Positions 8,504 through 15,280 of a DNA stretch of 64,000 bases are shown here, piece by piece. The DNA comes from Microbacterium sp. JZ31 (lineage in GTDB: Bacteria > Actinomycetota > Actinomycetes > Actinomycetales > Microbacteriaceae), in the NCBI RefSeq assembly GCF_016805985.1, contig NZ_CP017661.1:1364001-1428000 (forward strand). The letters run 5' to 3'. The notes below the pieces were generated by a model. It saw only the letters and a program-made list of their open reading frames with translations. It did no database searches and was not told where the DNA came from. Positions within the stretch are counted from its first letter, which is position 1; each line of letters starts with the position of its first letter. Position numbers and translations under genes: made by a program.

Positions 8504-8550
8504 ATGCGACACGGCTCCCGGGCCGGCAAGCACAAGGAGCCGTGTCGCAT
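8504..8550 (+). repeat. 15-bp perfect inverted repeat upstream of the 105-aa gene
   Basis: Arms ATGCGACACGGCTCC (8504-8518) and GGAGCCGTGTCGCAT (8536-8550) match perfectly around a 17-nt loop. No T-run follows and no plus-strand gene lies before it, so it does not look like an ordinary terminator. It ends 26 bp before the next start codon, which suits a regulatory hairpin or a protein-binding site. Confidence 0.6.
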
Positions 8551-8576
8551 AGCAACACCGCGTCCAGGAGGAAGCA

Positions 8577-8894
8577 ATGAGCTCAGACGAGCGTAACGGC
8601 ACGCAGGAAACGATGGAGCTTTTTCTCGAGCTCTCCGCTCGAGATGCGCGCGTCGCATACGCCACGGCGCAGCGGAACGCGCGGCTCATGGCGGATCGTG
8701 GGTTCGATCGCCGACGCATCATCGAGATCCTCGACATCGACGACGTGACGCTGCAGCGGATGCTCGCCGTTGACGGTCGACTCATGGATCCCGGATGCGC
8801 GCAGAACAAACATCGCGGCTGCCTCGGGTGGATGCACGACGACGCGACCCGCTCGGACCATCGCTGCGCCTGTGAGTGTCACGACGGCCATTAA
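8577..8894 (+). CDS. 105-aa island protein with Cys/His-rich tail
   Basis: A strong ribosome site (AGGAGGAAGCA) sits directly before the ATG, so this gene is probably translated. Residues 1-70 are helical, with an ARDARVAYATAQRNARLMA helix and a DRRRIIEILDIDDVTLQRML segment that could be a winged or simple helix-turn-helix unit. The last 35 residues contain four cysteines and four histidines (CAQNKHRGC, then CACECHDGH), a spacing that could bind zinc. No named family recognised. Phage or integrative-element origin is likely from its position between DnaA-box-like sites and prophage remnants. DNA binding is an inference from the helix and the Cys/His tail. Confidence 0.65.
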   Translation: MSSDERNGTQETMELFLELSARDARVAYATAQRNARLMADRGFDRRRIIEILDIDDVTLQRMLAVDGRLMDPGCAQNKHRGCLGWMHDDATRSDHRCACECHDGH

Positions 8895-9036
8895 GGTGCT
8901 TTTCCGGTCCGTCGCCGTCGACGCCTACCAGGGCTAGCCCTATGGATGCGCGGTACGATCGACGCTGCGCCGGGCGTTCCTCGCTGAGAAGTGGGGGGCA
9001 ACGCCCGGCGTCTTCGTCTTTCGCGTCGAGCTGTGG
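8895..9036. other. Short island spacer without a supported gene
   Basis: A frame open from 8938 to 9366 reads plausibly (RRAFLAEKWGATPGVFVF) but has no start codon before an internal ATG at 9064. It also overlaps a better minus-strand candidate, so I do not call it. Confidence 0.4.
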
Positions 9037-9180
9037 CTACGCGGCTTCGGCGATTTCGTCCGGATGCTCCGGGCACCCAGAAGGGTCGCCGAAACTCCGA
9101 TCGGGGACGTAGAAGTGCTCGCCAACCTCGCACCAGGCGAGTCGGGACGGACGGCGGTGGTAGCGGTTACGCTGATTCAT
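9037..9180 (-). CDS. 47-aa unknown island protein
   Basis: The minus strand encodes MNQRNRYHRRPSRLAWCEVG and continues with EHFYVPDRSFGDPSGCPEHP before a stop at 9037. A TTGGAG ribosome site is about 5 nt before the ATG, and the start overlaps the stop of a 32-codon frame (9177-9275) as ATGA. The sequence mixes aromatic, acidic and two cysteine residues and does not read like random high-GC shadow. The Cys and His spacing could suit a small metal-binding fold. No family recognised; it is probably a phage accessory protein. Confidence 0.45.
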   Translation of the reverse strand: MNQRNRYHRRPSRLAWCEVGEHFYVPDRSFGDPSGCPEHPDEIAEAA

Positions 9181-9495
9181 GGGGCTCCAAGCGAATCGGG
9201 GAGTTTCGGAGCGGGATCGCTCCGAGGTCGCCGGAGTCTAGGCCCTTCAGGTAGGCACTTCGGGGACTTGCCCATCGAAACTGCCGAGGGTCGCCTCAGG
9301 TGCAGGACCAGAGCCCACACGAGCACCACCACGAGGCACCCGGCACCCCCTCAGTGCAGTCTTTGAACCCGCTTTCGGTGTCCGCCGCCCCCCGGCGGTC
9401 CGGAGGCTGGGGACGTTGGGTGCATCCCCCGTCCTTGGATTTCCCCGGTTGAGTCGAGGTGCAAGAGTTGCCTGCAGATCCGCTGGATTGTCTGC
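9181..9495. other. Island spacer, 315 bp
   Basis: It holds only a possible 32-codon minus-strand frame (9177-9275) that would be translationally coupled to the 47-aa gene, and a short GGAGC/GCTCC hairpin near 9208. Nothing else is supported. Confidence 0.4.
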
Positions 9496-10134
9496 TCAAT
9501 CGGGCTCGTGTGTGACTACGACCGTGGGCGTCGGCTGAGGCTGCATTGTGGCGACTGCGGACAGCCCGGCGATGACGAGCGAGAGGACAGCCACCGCGAG
9601 GGAAGCCCATGTCATCCTCCGAGTGAAGGTCTGTGCACGCTCCGCGTTGGCCTGCTGGTCGTGGGACATCTGCAGGTTGGCGTTCGTCAGGCGCACCAGG
9701 TCTGCGGTTACCGTGTGCACGTCGGTAAGAACGTCGACCATGCGCTCGGTGGCCTCCGCGGTGCGGTGCATCGGAGTATCGGACATGTCGGGCAGTTCGT
9801 ACGGTTGGGGCAGCGAAGCGACAACTTCGGGCGACAGCTTCGGCATGCGTCGGAGAAGCGAGTCAGCTGCGGTGCTGGGCGGCAGCCTCAGCTGCTTGAG
9901 ACGCTCCCGGGCTTCCTCGATGCCGCTGAAGTCCATCGCCTTCAGCAATGAGGCGCTGACCTTCGTCGGGTTGATGCCGAGGCGCCTGTACGCTTCGCGG
10001 ACGGTCTCCCGATCGTGCTCCGACTCGATGCGCTCCAGCTGCTCGAAGTCGATGGGCGGGTCCTGGTCTCCCGTGGCTGCGTACTGGTCGAAATTGACGA
10101 CAGACGGCTCAGGCGTGGGATCTTCCTTCGTCAC
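9496..10134 (-). CDS. Unknown C-terminally membrane-anchored island protein
   Basis: A 212-aa protein starting at a GTG (MTKEDPTPEPSVVNFDQY). Residues 25-110 are charged and helical. Residues 115-180 form a likely coiled coil (ATERMVDVLTDVHTVTADLV onward). A single hydrophobic segment near residues 183-205 (WASLAVAVLSLVIAGLSAVA) is followed by a short tail, QPQPTPTVVVTHEPD. This gives a tail-anchored membrane protein with the bulk in the cytoplasm, or a signal-less type II arrangement. I do not recognise a family. Its position among prophage remnants suggests element origin, and the intact frame suggests it may still be expressed. Confidence 0.65.
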   Translation of the reverse strand: MTKEDPTPEPSVVNFDQYAATGDQDPPIDFEQLERIESEHDRETVREAYRRLGINPTKVSASLLKAMDFSGIEEARERLKQLRLPPSTAADSLLRRMPKLSPEVVASLPQPYELPDMSDTPMHRTAEATERMVDVLTDVHTVTADLVRLTNANLQMSHDQQANAERAQTFTRRMTWASLAVAVLSLVIAGLSAVATMQPQPTPTVVVTHEPD

Positions 10135-10282
10135 GAATGCATGGTGCCACGAAGAACAGGCAGCGCGGAGGTCAGGGCCGGTGTGCTGCCCGGCCGCCGG
10201 CGCTGCGATTTCAGCGGGCGTGCTCGGTCCGGTGTCGAACGGCGAAGCCTGCTGTCGCTAGCTGAGGGACGGGTTAATCCGT

Positions 10283-10598
10283 TCAAGGTTGGGTGGTGAT
10301 GGCTTCGGCGACACGAAGCTCGTGCAAGAGCTTCGTGTAGCGGCGCATGATGTCGAGTACCTCACCCCGGCGTTGTGTCTGCGAGGAAGCAGTAGTCCTG
10401 CACGAGCGACAGCGCGCGGTGGACGATCATCCTCATGTACCCGGGTGACTGCGTACGGTTGCGGATGCTGAACATCCGCACGACCGCGTCGAAGCGTCGG
10501 CCCGGGTCCGGCGTGAGCACTCTCCGGGCGGGGTCGTGCGCGTCGGTCTCCGCGACGTCGGAGTCGAGGATGAAGAGCTCGTCACCGAACTGGAACAT
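10283..10598 (-). pseudogene. Unknown small island gene, probably frameshifted near its end
   Basis: The frame from 10598 encodes MFQFGDELFILDSDVAETDA and continues to a stop at 10362 (78 aa). The next frame carries a natural-looking continuation, GEVLDIMRRYTKLLHELRVA, ending at 10283. A single base change near 10370 would join them into about 103 residues. Either the gene is frameshifted or a 21-aa peptide is encoded separately. No family recognised. A 32-codon frame (10630-10728, VTFHSSGNFRSDLNRLDHEL) lies just upstream and may be a further fragment of the same transcript. Confidence 0.45.
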
Positions 10599-10748
10599 CC
10601 CTCGCGTCTCCGGTTGACGTGGCTGGTCATCAATTGCGCCCTCCTCTGCCTTCGCGCGCGTAGTGCCTCAGCTCGTGGTCGAGCCGGTTGAGGTCGCTGC
10701 GGAAGTTGCCCGACGAGTGGAACGTCACGAGCCGACCAGCGGGCCTTG

Positions 10749-11345
10749 CTACGCGGGAGCGGCGGTGGCCGGCGCGGATGCGAACATCGAGGGCTGATGC
10801 CAGGCGCCGAGCCGGAAGCCGACCTCCTCGTGAATCGCGAGGTTGCGGTTCCGGTGCTTCGGGTCGAGGGTGATGTACGCCTCGTCAAACTCCTCCGCGA
10901 ACTTGTGGATCCCTCCCGACGTGTACGGGTAGATGCCCAACGCCCAGCCGCAGGCGGAGAACGCGAGGGGCTTGCCGCCGACATACAGGTTGACCGTCGC
11001 GTTGTTGTCGGACCCGCGCTCGAGGTTTCGCGGGATGCCGTCGGTCGTGATCCCGATGTCCAGCGTTGGCGCGTGGAGGTTGTTGAGGTACTCCTGGAAC
11101 GCCGCTGCACGGCGCAACGCCTCGTTTGTGTCGGCAATTGCCTTCCACTGTGTCTCGGTCGGGATCTTGAAGATCTCGTCGGCCAACGCGGTCGCTGCGT
11201 CCCCGTTGCCGGTGAGGTCGGTGATCCGGTCGATCAGCGACTGGCGTGAAGCTTCGAGCGTCTGGCGGTACGCCTCGGTGTTCCCGTCGAGGGCGTACTG
11301 CGCCTCCGCGGCCTCCTGTGCTTTGCCGGCGAGCTCCGCGAACAT
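10749..11345 (-). pseudogene. C-terminal remnant of a phage tail tape-measure protein
   Basis: The 198-aa frame begins inside a protein. Its first half (AELAGKAQEAAEAQYALDGN through TDLTGNGDAATALADEIFKI) reads like the helical repeat region of siphophage tape-measure proteins. After a stretch with ITTDGIPRN comes GGIHKFAEEFDEAYITLDPK, resembling the typical tape-measure C-terminus with its GG...E..EAYI motif. Intact tape-measure genes encode a thousand or more residues, so nearly all of it is missing. The 5' end stops abruptly at the junction with the integrase fragment (11343-11360), which lies head to head with it. This is the clearest evidence that the island descends from a temperate phage. 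Confidence 0.75.
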
Positions 11346-11348
11346 GGC

Positions 11349-11554
11349 GAGGTGACCTGGGGCACTACTTCGCGAGCCTGCTGATCTCGGCCGGCCTCGA
11401 CCTCAAGACCGTGCAGGCGAGGCTGCACGCCTCCGCGAAGACCACGCTCGACACCTACGGGTACATGTGGCCCGACCGTGACGAGTCCTCCCGCCAGGCA
11501 GTGGCGCAGGTGTTGCGTGCGACCAGCCCAGGCTCAGGCGTACGCGAAGCTTGA
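11349..11554 (+). pseudogene. C-terminal fragment of a tyrosine-recombinase integrase
   Basis: About 68 codons keep the end of the catalytic domain: HYFASLLISAGLDLKTVQAR, then LHASAKTTLDTYGYMWPDRD. The family pattern is H-x-L-R-H...(L/R)-x-H-A-S...T-x-x-x-Y. Here the conserved LRH arginine reads as glycine, the residue before the HAS histidine is lost, and the nucleophile tyrosine in TLDTYG remains. Everything upstream, including the first catalytic arginine and the DNA-binding domain, is absent, so the protein cannot be active. It points toward attR. Its loss would strand the element in the chromosome. Confidence 0.85.
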
Positions 11555-11923
11555 CGCTTCCGAATTGACCTCCACGTCGACTCCCTTTACGGCAAAGTGG
11601 GACTTGCGACGGCCTGTGTACTTGATCTTGAACATGCCCATCGACATGTCGGAGTTCAAGTGATCCGTGGATTCCTCGGAAGCATCGACCGCGGTCATTG
11701 CCTTCGTGATGGTGAAGATTGAGAACCGCTTCACCTCTGCCAGGGCTACGTTGGCGCTGCCTCCGACGGCGTCGACGCGCACCAGCACGTCACTGAGGTA
11801 CTCGGCGGGGGTCGCAACTACCAACGGCTGAGACCCGTCAGGCGCAACATAAGGCAGACCGACCTCTTGCGGGCCGAACGCGATAGCGGCGACGACACGA
11901 CGGGTCGCTTCGTGACGATTCAT
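11534..11923 (-). CDS. 129-aa unknown protein, second gene of a two-gene unit
   Basis: The start codon overlaps the stop of the upstream gene (ATGA at 11920-11923), so the two are translationally coupled. The protein (MNRHEATRRVVAAIAFGPQE onward) looks alpha/beta with a central ATPAEYLSDVLVRVDAVGGS segment and a C-terminal half rich in beta-prone residues (MGMFKIKYTGRRKSHFAVKG). No motif or membrane segment stands out and I do not recognise a family. The tail overlaps the integrase remnant by 21 bp. The intact frame beside broken phage genes suggests it is kept by selection. Toxin-antitoxin or anti-phage cargo is possible but unproven. Confidence 0.6.
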   Translation of the reverse strand: MNRHEATRRVVAAIAFGPQEVGLPYVAPDGSQPLVVATPAEYLSDVLVRVDAVGGSANVALAEVKRFSIFTITKAMTAVDASEESTDHLNSDMSMGMFKIKYTGRRKSHFAVKGVDVEVNSEASSFAYA

Positions 11924-12294
11924 TTCAATGGGTCCTGTCCGGTCAGGATGAGGTAGACCGAGTACACCTCATCATAGGAGTCCGCGAAGGATGATTGAAC
12001 ATCGGCCTGAGATTGGATCGGCCGGATCTCGTCCCAGCTCGTGTGATCACCGTCTCTGTGCCGATGCACGCATCCGTGGTGCTTCGTGTCGATGGAGTGA
12101 ATCTCCACCCACGCTTCGTCCACCGACTCGCGAAAAGACAACACCACGGCGTACTCAACGAGTTGGCCATTCCATGTAACACGCCGGACGTTGAGCAGGT
12201 ACTGCTCCTCTAGCGCGACGGGCATTCGCTGCTCCGCGCACTCATCCCGCGGGGGAGGCGTCCACATGGCGTCCGAGGCGCTGCTCTGCGTCAC
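11920..12294 (-). CDS. 124-aa unknown protein, first gene of a two-gene unit (DUF6516/DUF7718-like by eye)
   Basis: I chose the GTG at 12294 because TAGGAT lies 7 nt upstream (leaderless pattern); an ATG at 12267 is the alternative. The core is beta-rich: EEQYLLNVRRVTWNGQLVEY, then YAVVLSFRE, then HSIDTKHHGCVHRHRDG. The latter has an Asp and six histidines over about 15 residues. A closing helix contains SYDEVYSVYLIL. The general shape, a small beta-sheet with a His-rich D..HG..H.H strand, resembles small DUF6516/TumE or DUF7718 type proteins, some of which are toxins. I cannot confirm this without a profile search. It is coupled to the 11534-11923 gene and lies against attR. Confidence 0.6.
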   Translation of the reverse strand: MTQSSASDAMWTPPPRDECAEQRMPVALEEQYLLNVRRVTWNGQLVEYAVVLSFRESVDEAWVEIHSIDTKHHGCVHRHRDGDHTSWDEIRPIQSQADVQSSFADSYDEVYSVYLILTGQDPLK

Positions 12295-12319
12295 AGTCCC
12301 GATCCTAAGGTGATGAGAA

Positions 12320-12352
12320 GAGCCCGCCAGGGCCGACCTGACGGGCTCTCTC
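12320..12352. terminator. GC-rich hairpin between the island and glnA1
   Basis: AGAGCCCGCCAGG and CCTGACGGGCTCT pair over 12 of 13 positions around a GCCGA loop. It lies 56 bp beyond the present glnA1 stop and probably serves as the element-supplied glnA1 terminator on the minus strand. T-richness is weak. Confidence 0.5.
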
Positions 12353-12363
12353 CAAGAAATCTC

Positions 12364-12381
12364 GCGGACTCCCTGCGGACT
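12364..12381 (+). repeat. Right copy of the 18-bp integrase arm-type repeat
   Basis: GCGGACTCCCTGCGGACT matches 7185-7202 in 17 of 18 bases, same orientation, 41 bp from the attR core. See the left copy for interpretation. Confidence 0.55.
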
Positions 12382-12407
12382 ATGTCCCGGAACTCCGCGG
12401 AATCTCC

Positions 12408-12434
12408 TTACACTCCGAAGTACAGCTCGAACTC
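12408..12434 (-). repeat. attR: present glnA1 3' end
   Basis: The last nine codons of glnA1 (EFELYFGV and TAA) are duplicated imperfectly at 7054-7080. The identical 13-bp core ACAGCTCGAACTC is at 12422-12434. The present end differs from the displaced one at four bases, including the stop codon, so the element likely brought its own 3' end. Confidence 0.75.
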
Positions 12435-13832
12435 GAACGGGTGCGGGCGCTGGGCCATCGGACGGATCTCGTTCTCGAGCTTGTAGTCGATCCACGTGTC
12501 GATCAGCTCGTCGGTGAACACGCCGCCGGCGGTGAGGAACGCGCGGTCCTTGTCGAGCGCCTCGAGCGAGTCCTGCAGCGAGTTCGGCACCTGCGGGATC
12601 TCCTTGGCCTCCTCGGGCGGAAGCTCGTAGAGGTCCTTGTCGACGGGCTCGTGCGGCTCGATGCGGTTCTTGATGCCGTCGAGGCCGGCCATCAGCTGCG
12701 CCGCGAAGGCGAGGTACGGGTTGCCGGAGGCGTCGGGCGCGCGGAACTCGATGCGCTTGGCCTTCGGGTTCGAGCCCGTGATCGGGATGCGGATCGCCGC
12801 CGAGCGGTTGCCCGCCGAGTAGACGAGGTTGACCGGCGCCTCGAAGCCCTTCACCAGGCGGTGGTAGCTGTTCAGCGTGGGGTTTGTGAAGGCGAGCACG
12901 GCGGGAGCGTGCTTCAGGATGCCGCCGATGTACCAGCGCGCGATGTCGGAGAGCTGGCCGTAGCCCTTCTCGTCGTAGAAGAGCGGCTTGCCGTCGTTCC
13001 ACAGCGACTGGTGGGTGTGCATGCCCGAGCCGTTGTCGCCGAAGAGCGGCTTCGGCATGAAGGTCGCGACCTTGCCCCACTGCTCGGCGACGTTCTTCAC
13101 GATGTACTTGAACTTCAGGATGTCGTCCGCCGCGTGCACCATGGTGTCGAAGCGGTAGTTGATCTCCTGCTGGCCGCCCGTGCCCACCTCGTGGTGCGCG
13201 CGCTCGAGCTTCAGGCCGGCCTCGATGAGGTGGAGGCTGATGTCGTCGCGCAGGTCGGCCGTCTTGTCGACGGGCGAGACCGGGAAGTAGCCGCCCTTGT
13301 ACGGGGTCTTGTTGGCGAGGTTGCCGCCCTCCTCGGCGCGGCCGGAGTTCCACGCGCCCTCCTCGGAGTCGACCGAGTAGAAGCTCGCGTTCTGCTTCAC
13401 CTCGTAGCGCACGTCGTCGAAGATGTAGAACTCCGCCTCGGGCGCGAAGAACGCGGTGTCGGCGATGCCGGTGGAGGCGAGGTACTTCTCGGCCTTCTTG
13501 GCGACCTGACGCGGGTCCTTCGAGTAGATCTCGCCGTTGCGCGGGTTGTAGATGTCGAAGACCATGACCAGCGTCTTGGCCTCGCGGAAGGGGTCGAGGT
13601 AGGCCGTGGTCACGTCGGGGATGAGCTGCATGTCCGACTCATGGATGTTCGCGAAGCCCCGGATCGAGGAGCCGTCGAACAGCTGCCCCACCGTGAAGAA
13701 CTCCTCGTCGACAGTCGACGCCGGGATGTTGAAGTGCTGCTGGACACCGGGGAGGTCGGTGAAACGGATGTCGAGGAACTTGACATCGTTGTCCTTGATG
13801 AACGCCAGCACCTCGGATGAATCGTTGAACAT
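12408..13832 (-). CDS. glnA: Type I glutamine synthetase GlnA1
   Basis: The main ATP-dependent glutamine synthetase, 474 aa, forming a cytoplasmic dodecamer. Landmarks run in order: FDGSSIRGF near residue 52, the NYRFDTM region, [20 protein letters not shown] near residue 260, and NRSAAIRIP. The adenylylation motif DLYELPPEE near residue 400 keeps the tyrosine that GlnE (1307-4300) would modify. The ATG at 13832 has GGAGCC upstream. A GlnR-type box lies about 95 bp before the start, so transcription is probably nitrogen-controlled. The last nine codons form attR of the neighbouring island: the original C-terminus was replaced by FELYFGV, differing from the displaced FELCFGV, and the original terminator now sits 5.4 kb away. 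Activity should be unaffected because the swapped residues are conservative. Confidence 0.98.
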   Translation of the reverse strand: MFNDSSEVLAFIKDNDVKFLDIRFTDLPGVQQHFNIPASTVDEEFFTVGQLFDGSSIRGFANIHESDMQLIPDVTTAYLDPFREAKTLVMVFDIYNPRNGEIYSKDPRQVAKKAEKYLASTGIADTAFFAPEAEFYIFDDVRYEVKQNASFYSVDSEEGAWNSGRAEEGGNLANKTPYKGGYFPVSPVDKTADLRDDISLHLIEAGLKLERAHHEVGTGGQQEINYRFDTMVHAADDILKFKYIVKNVAEQWGKVATFMPKPLFGDNGSGMHTHQSLWNDGKPLFYDEKGYGQLSDIARWYIGGILKHAPAVLAFTNPTLNSYHRLVKGFEAPVNLVYSAGNRSAAIRIPITGSNPKAKRIEFRAPDASGNPYLAFAAQLMAGLDGIKNRIEPHEPVDKDLYELPPEEAKEIPQVPNSLQDSLEALDKDRAFLTAGGVFTDELIDTWIDYKLENEIRPMAQRPHPFEFELYFGV

Positions 13833-13926
13833 TGAGGCTCCAGATTGGTGGGACTAGTGGGATCGCCTGGAACGCAGGTGACGCCACGACCGTAGCCGCA
13901 GGGCATTGCCCGAGGGTGTCCCTCAT

Positions 13927-13942
13927 GTTTCCGGGATGTTAC
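13927..13942 (-). promoter_or_regulatory. GlnR-type binding box upstream of glnA1
   Basis: The minus strand reads GTAACATCCCGGAAAC, an exact fit to the actinobacterial GlnR consensus GTnAC-n6-GnAAC. The same pattern occurs before amt at 53659-53674. Confidence 0.7.
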
Positions 13943-13988
13943 GCGGACCCTGAGAGGCGCGCGTTTCCGCGCCACTTAGGCTGGAGCG

Positions 13989-14384
13989 ATGAGCACCTCC
14001 GCCGACGCGTATCCGGGACAGCGACTGGGCCTGCCGGCGACCGGGAAGGGGAGCGTCGCACGCCTCCCGCGCCGGATCCTCGGCATCGCGATCGACTGGA
14101 CCGCCTCCGTCGTGATCTCGATCGCCTTCTTCGACTACGACCCGCTCGCGACGCTCGCGGTGTTCGCCGTCATCCACGTCCTGTTCATCCCGACCATCGG
14201 CGGCAGCCCGGGTCACCGCATCGCCGGCATGCGCCTGCAGGTCGAGGGCGGGGGATGGACTGGCGTGTGGCGCCCGATCGTGCGCACCCTGCTGCTCGTC
14301 CTGCTGATCCCCGCCGTGGTGTGGGATCCGGACCAGCGCGGACTCCACGACCGCGCCGCGCGCACGATCCTGATCCGCGCTTGA
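13989..14384 (+). CDS. RDD-family membrane protein
   Basis: A 131-aa protein with an RDD domain. After a short N-terminal tail, the arginine-rich LPRRILGIAIDWTASVVISI opens a first membrane segment. A second hydrophobic stretch (ATLAVFAVIHVLFIPTI) leads to GGSPGHRIAGMRLQ, the most conserved RDD feature. A third hydrophobic segment (IVRTLLLVLLIPAVV) precedes DRAARTILIRA. The family is of unclear biochemical role and some members may be transporters. It is divergent from glnA1 with 156 bp between, and converges on DUF4191. Genes for RDD and DUF4191 proteins commonly flank glnA in this family. TAGGCT lies 6 nt before the ATG. Confidence 0.88.
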   Translation: MSTSADAYPGQRLGLPATGKGSVARLPRRILGIAIDWTASVVISIAFFDYDPLATLAVFAVIHVLFIPTIGGSPGHRIAGMRLQVEGGGWTGVWRPIVRTLLLVLLIPAVVWDPDQRGLHDRAARTILIRA

Positions 14385-14394
14385 GACGACGAAC

Positions 14395-14416
14395 GCCCCG
14401 CCGAAAGGCGGGGCGC
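14395..14416. terminator. Bidirectional terminator between RDD and DUF4191 genes
   Basis: CGCCCCGCC and GGCGGGGCG form a perfect 9-bp stem around a GAAA loop between two convergent genes. Confidence 0.7.
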
Positions 14417-14430
14417 TCGTCACATCCGGC

Positions 14431-15138
14431 TCAGCGAGGACGCGGAGCGCGCGCCTTCGTCGGATCGATGCCCTTCGGGATCGGCAGCGACGCGAGCGAC
14501 TGCGAGACCGACTCGATCCGCTGGACGACGGCGCCCATGGTGGCGCGGTCGATGGCCTTGGGGTAGCTCTTGATCGTCTTCGCGAGCTGCGAGATCGGCA
14601 CCTCGTCATCGCCGTGGCCGACGTACAGCTCGTGCACGGGCACGCCCGCGGCGACGCGGCTGACCTTCATCCGCTCGTCGCGCATCAGGCGCGTGAGGCG
14701 TCCGCGGGCGCCCTCGCCGACGATCACGACGCCGCCGCGTCCGACGGCGCGGTAGACGGCCTCCTGGGTCTTCGGGTTGACGCCGACGGGCATCTCGCTC
14801 GAACGCCAGCTGCGGCCGAGCATCGTCGACAGCACGTGCCCCGTGGCGCCGGGCATTCCGTCGATCTTGCGGTACATCGCCTTCGTCGAGACACGCGTGA
14901 GGGTCATCATGGCGGCGAGCAGGCCGAGCATGAGGCCGGCGAGGCCCCACAGGATCACGCCCCACACGGACGGCTGGAGGAGGAAGCCGAGCAGGATGCC
15001 GATGGCGATGCCGGCGACCAGGATCCCGAGCAGCAGCCAGCCGAGCCAGGGGTACACCTCACGCGTGAAGGTGAACAGGGACCTGATCTGCTTGAAGAAT
15101 CCCGGGCGCTTCTCTGCCTCGGGGGTGCGTGCTGCCAT
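14431..15138 (-). CDS. DUF4191 membrane protein
   Basis: A 235-aa protein with a basic N-terminus (RTPEAEKRPGFFKQIRSLFT) and two adjacent membrane segments near residues 32-52 and 58-78. The rest is cytoplasmic and holds the DUF4191 signatures: MYRKIDGMPGATGHVLS, then VNPKTQEAVYRAVGRGGVVI and GEGARGRLTRLMRDERMKVS. The family is restricted to actinobacteria and its role is unknown. Conserved placement beside glnA and RDD genes suggests an envelope or lipoate-neighbourhood function, but no lip genes are in this window. It converges on the RDD gene. Confidence 0.85.
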   Translation of the reverse strand: MAARTPEAEKRPGFFKQIRSLFTFTREVYPWLGWLLLGILVAGIAIGILLGFLLQPSVWGVILWGLAGLMLGLLAAMMTLTRVSTKAMYRKIDGMPGATGHVLSTMLGRSWRSSEMPVGVNPKTQEAVYRAVGRGGVVIVGEGARGRLTRLMRDERMKVSRVAAGVPVHELYVGHGDDEVPISQLAKTIKSYPKAIDRATMGAVVQRIESVSQSLASLPIPKGIDPTKARAPRPR

Positions 15139-15280
15139 GCTTCCAGCCTACCGAGTCGACGGGCACGCGCCGACCCGTCGCGTGCGCGGGGACTCGTCCA
15201 CAGGCGCTCTCATCTCGGCTGCGCCGCCACATCGCCGCCCGCCCCGGCACGGCCCACAGAGGAGCGCGCAGGATGACGTC

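Noticed and set aside
8182-8576. Plus-strand frames 8173-8448 and 8342-8596 as genes
   Set aside because: They run through the DnaA-box-like cluster and the perfect hairpin and have no ribosome site.
9064-9366. A 100-codon plus-strand frame
   Set aside because: It reads plausibly upstream of 9064 but has no start codon there, and it overlaps the better supported 47-aa minus-strand gene.
10135-10282. Possible gene in the gap between island genes
   Set aside because: No frame with a start, ribosome site or natural composition on either strand.
7009-12434. An intact prophage or an active integrative conjugative element
   Set aside because: Only 5.4 kb remain, the integrase and tape-measure genes are truncated, and no relaxase, T4SS, terminase or portal gene is visible.
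12441-13820. A 459-codon open frame on the plus strand
   Set aside because: Antisense shadow of glnA1, which has full family motifs.
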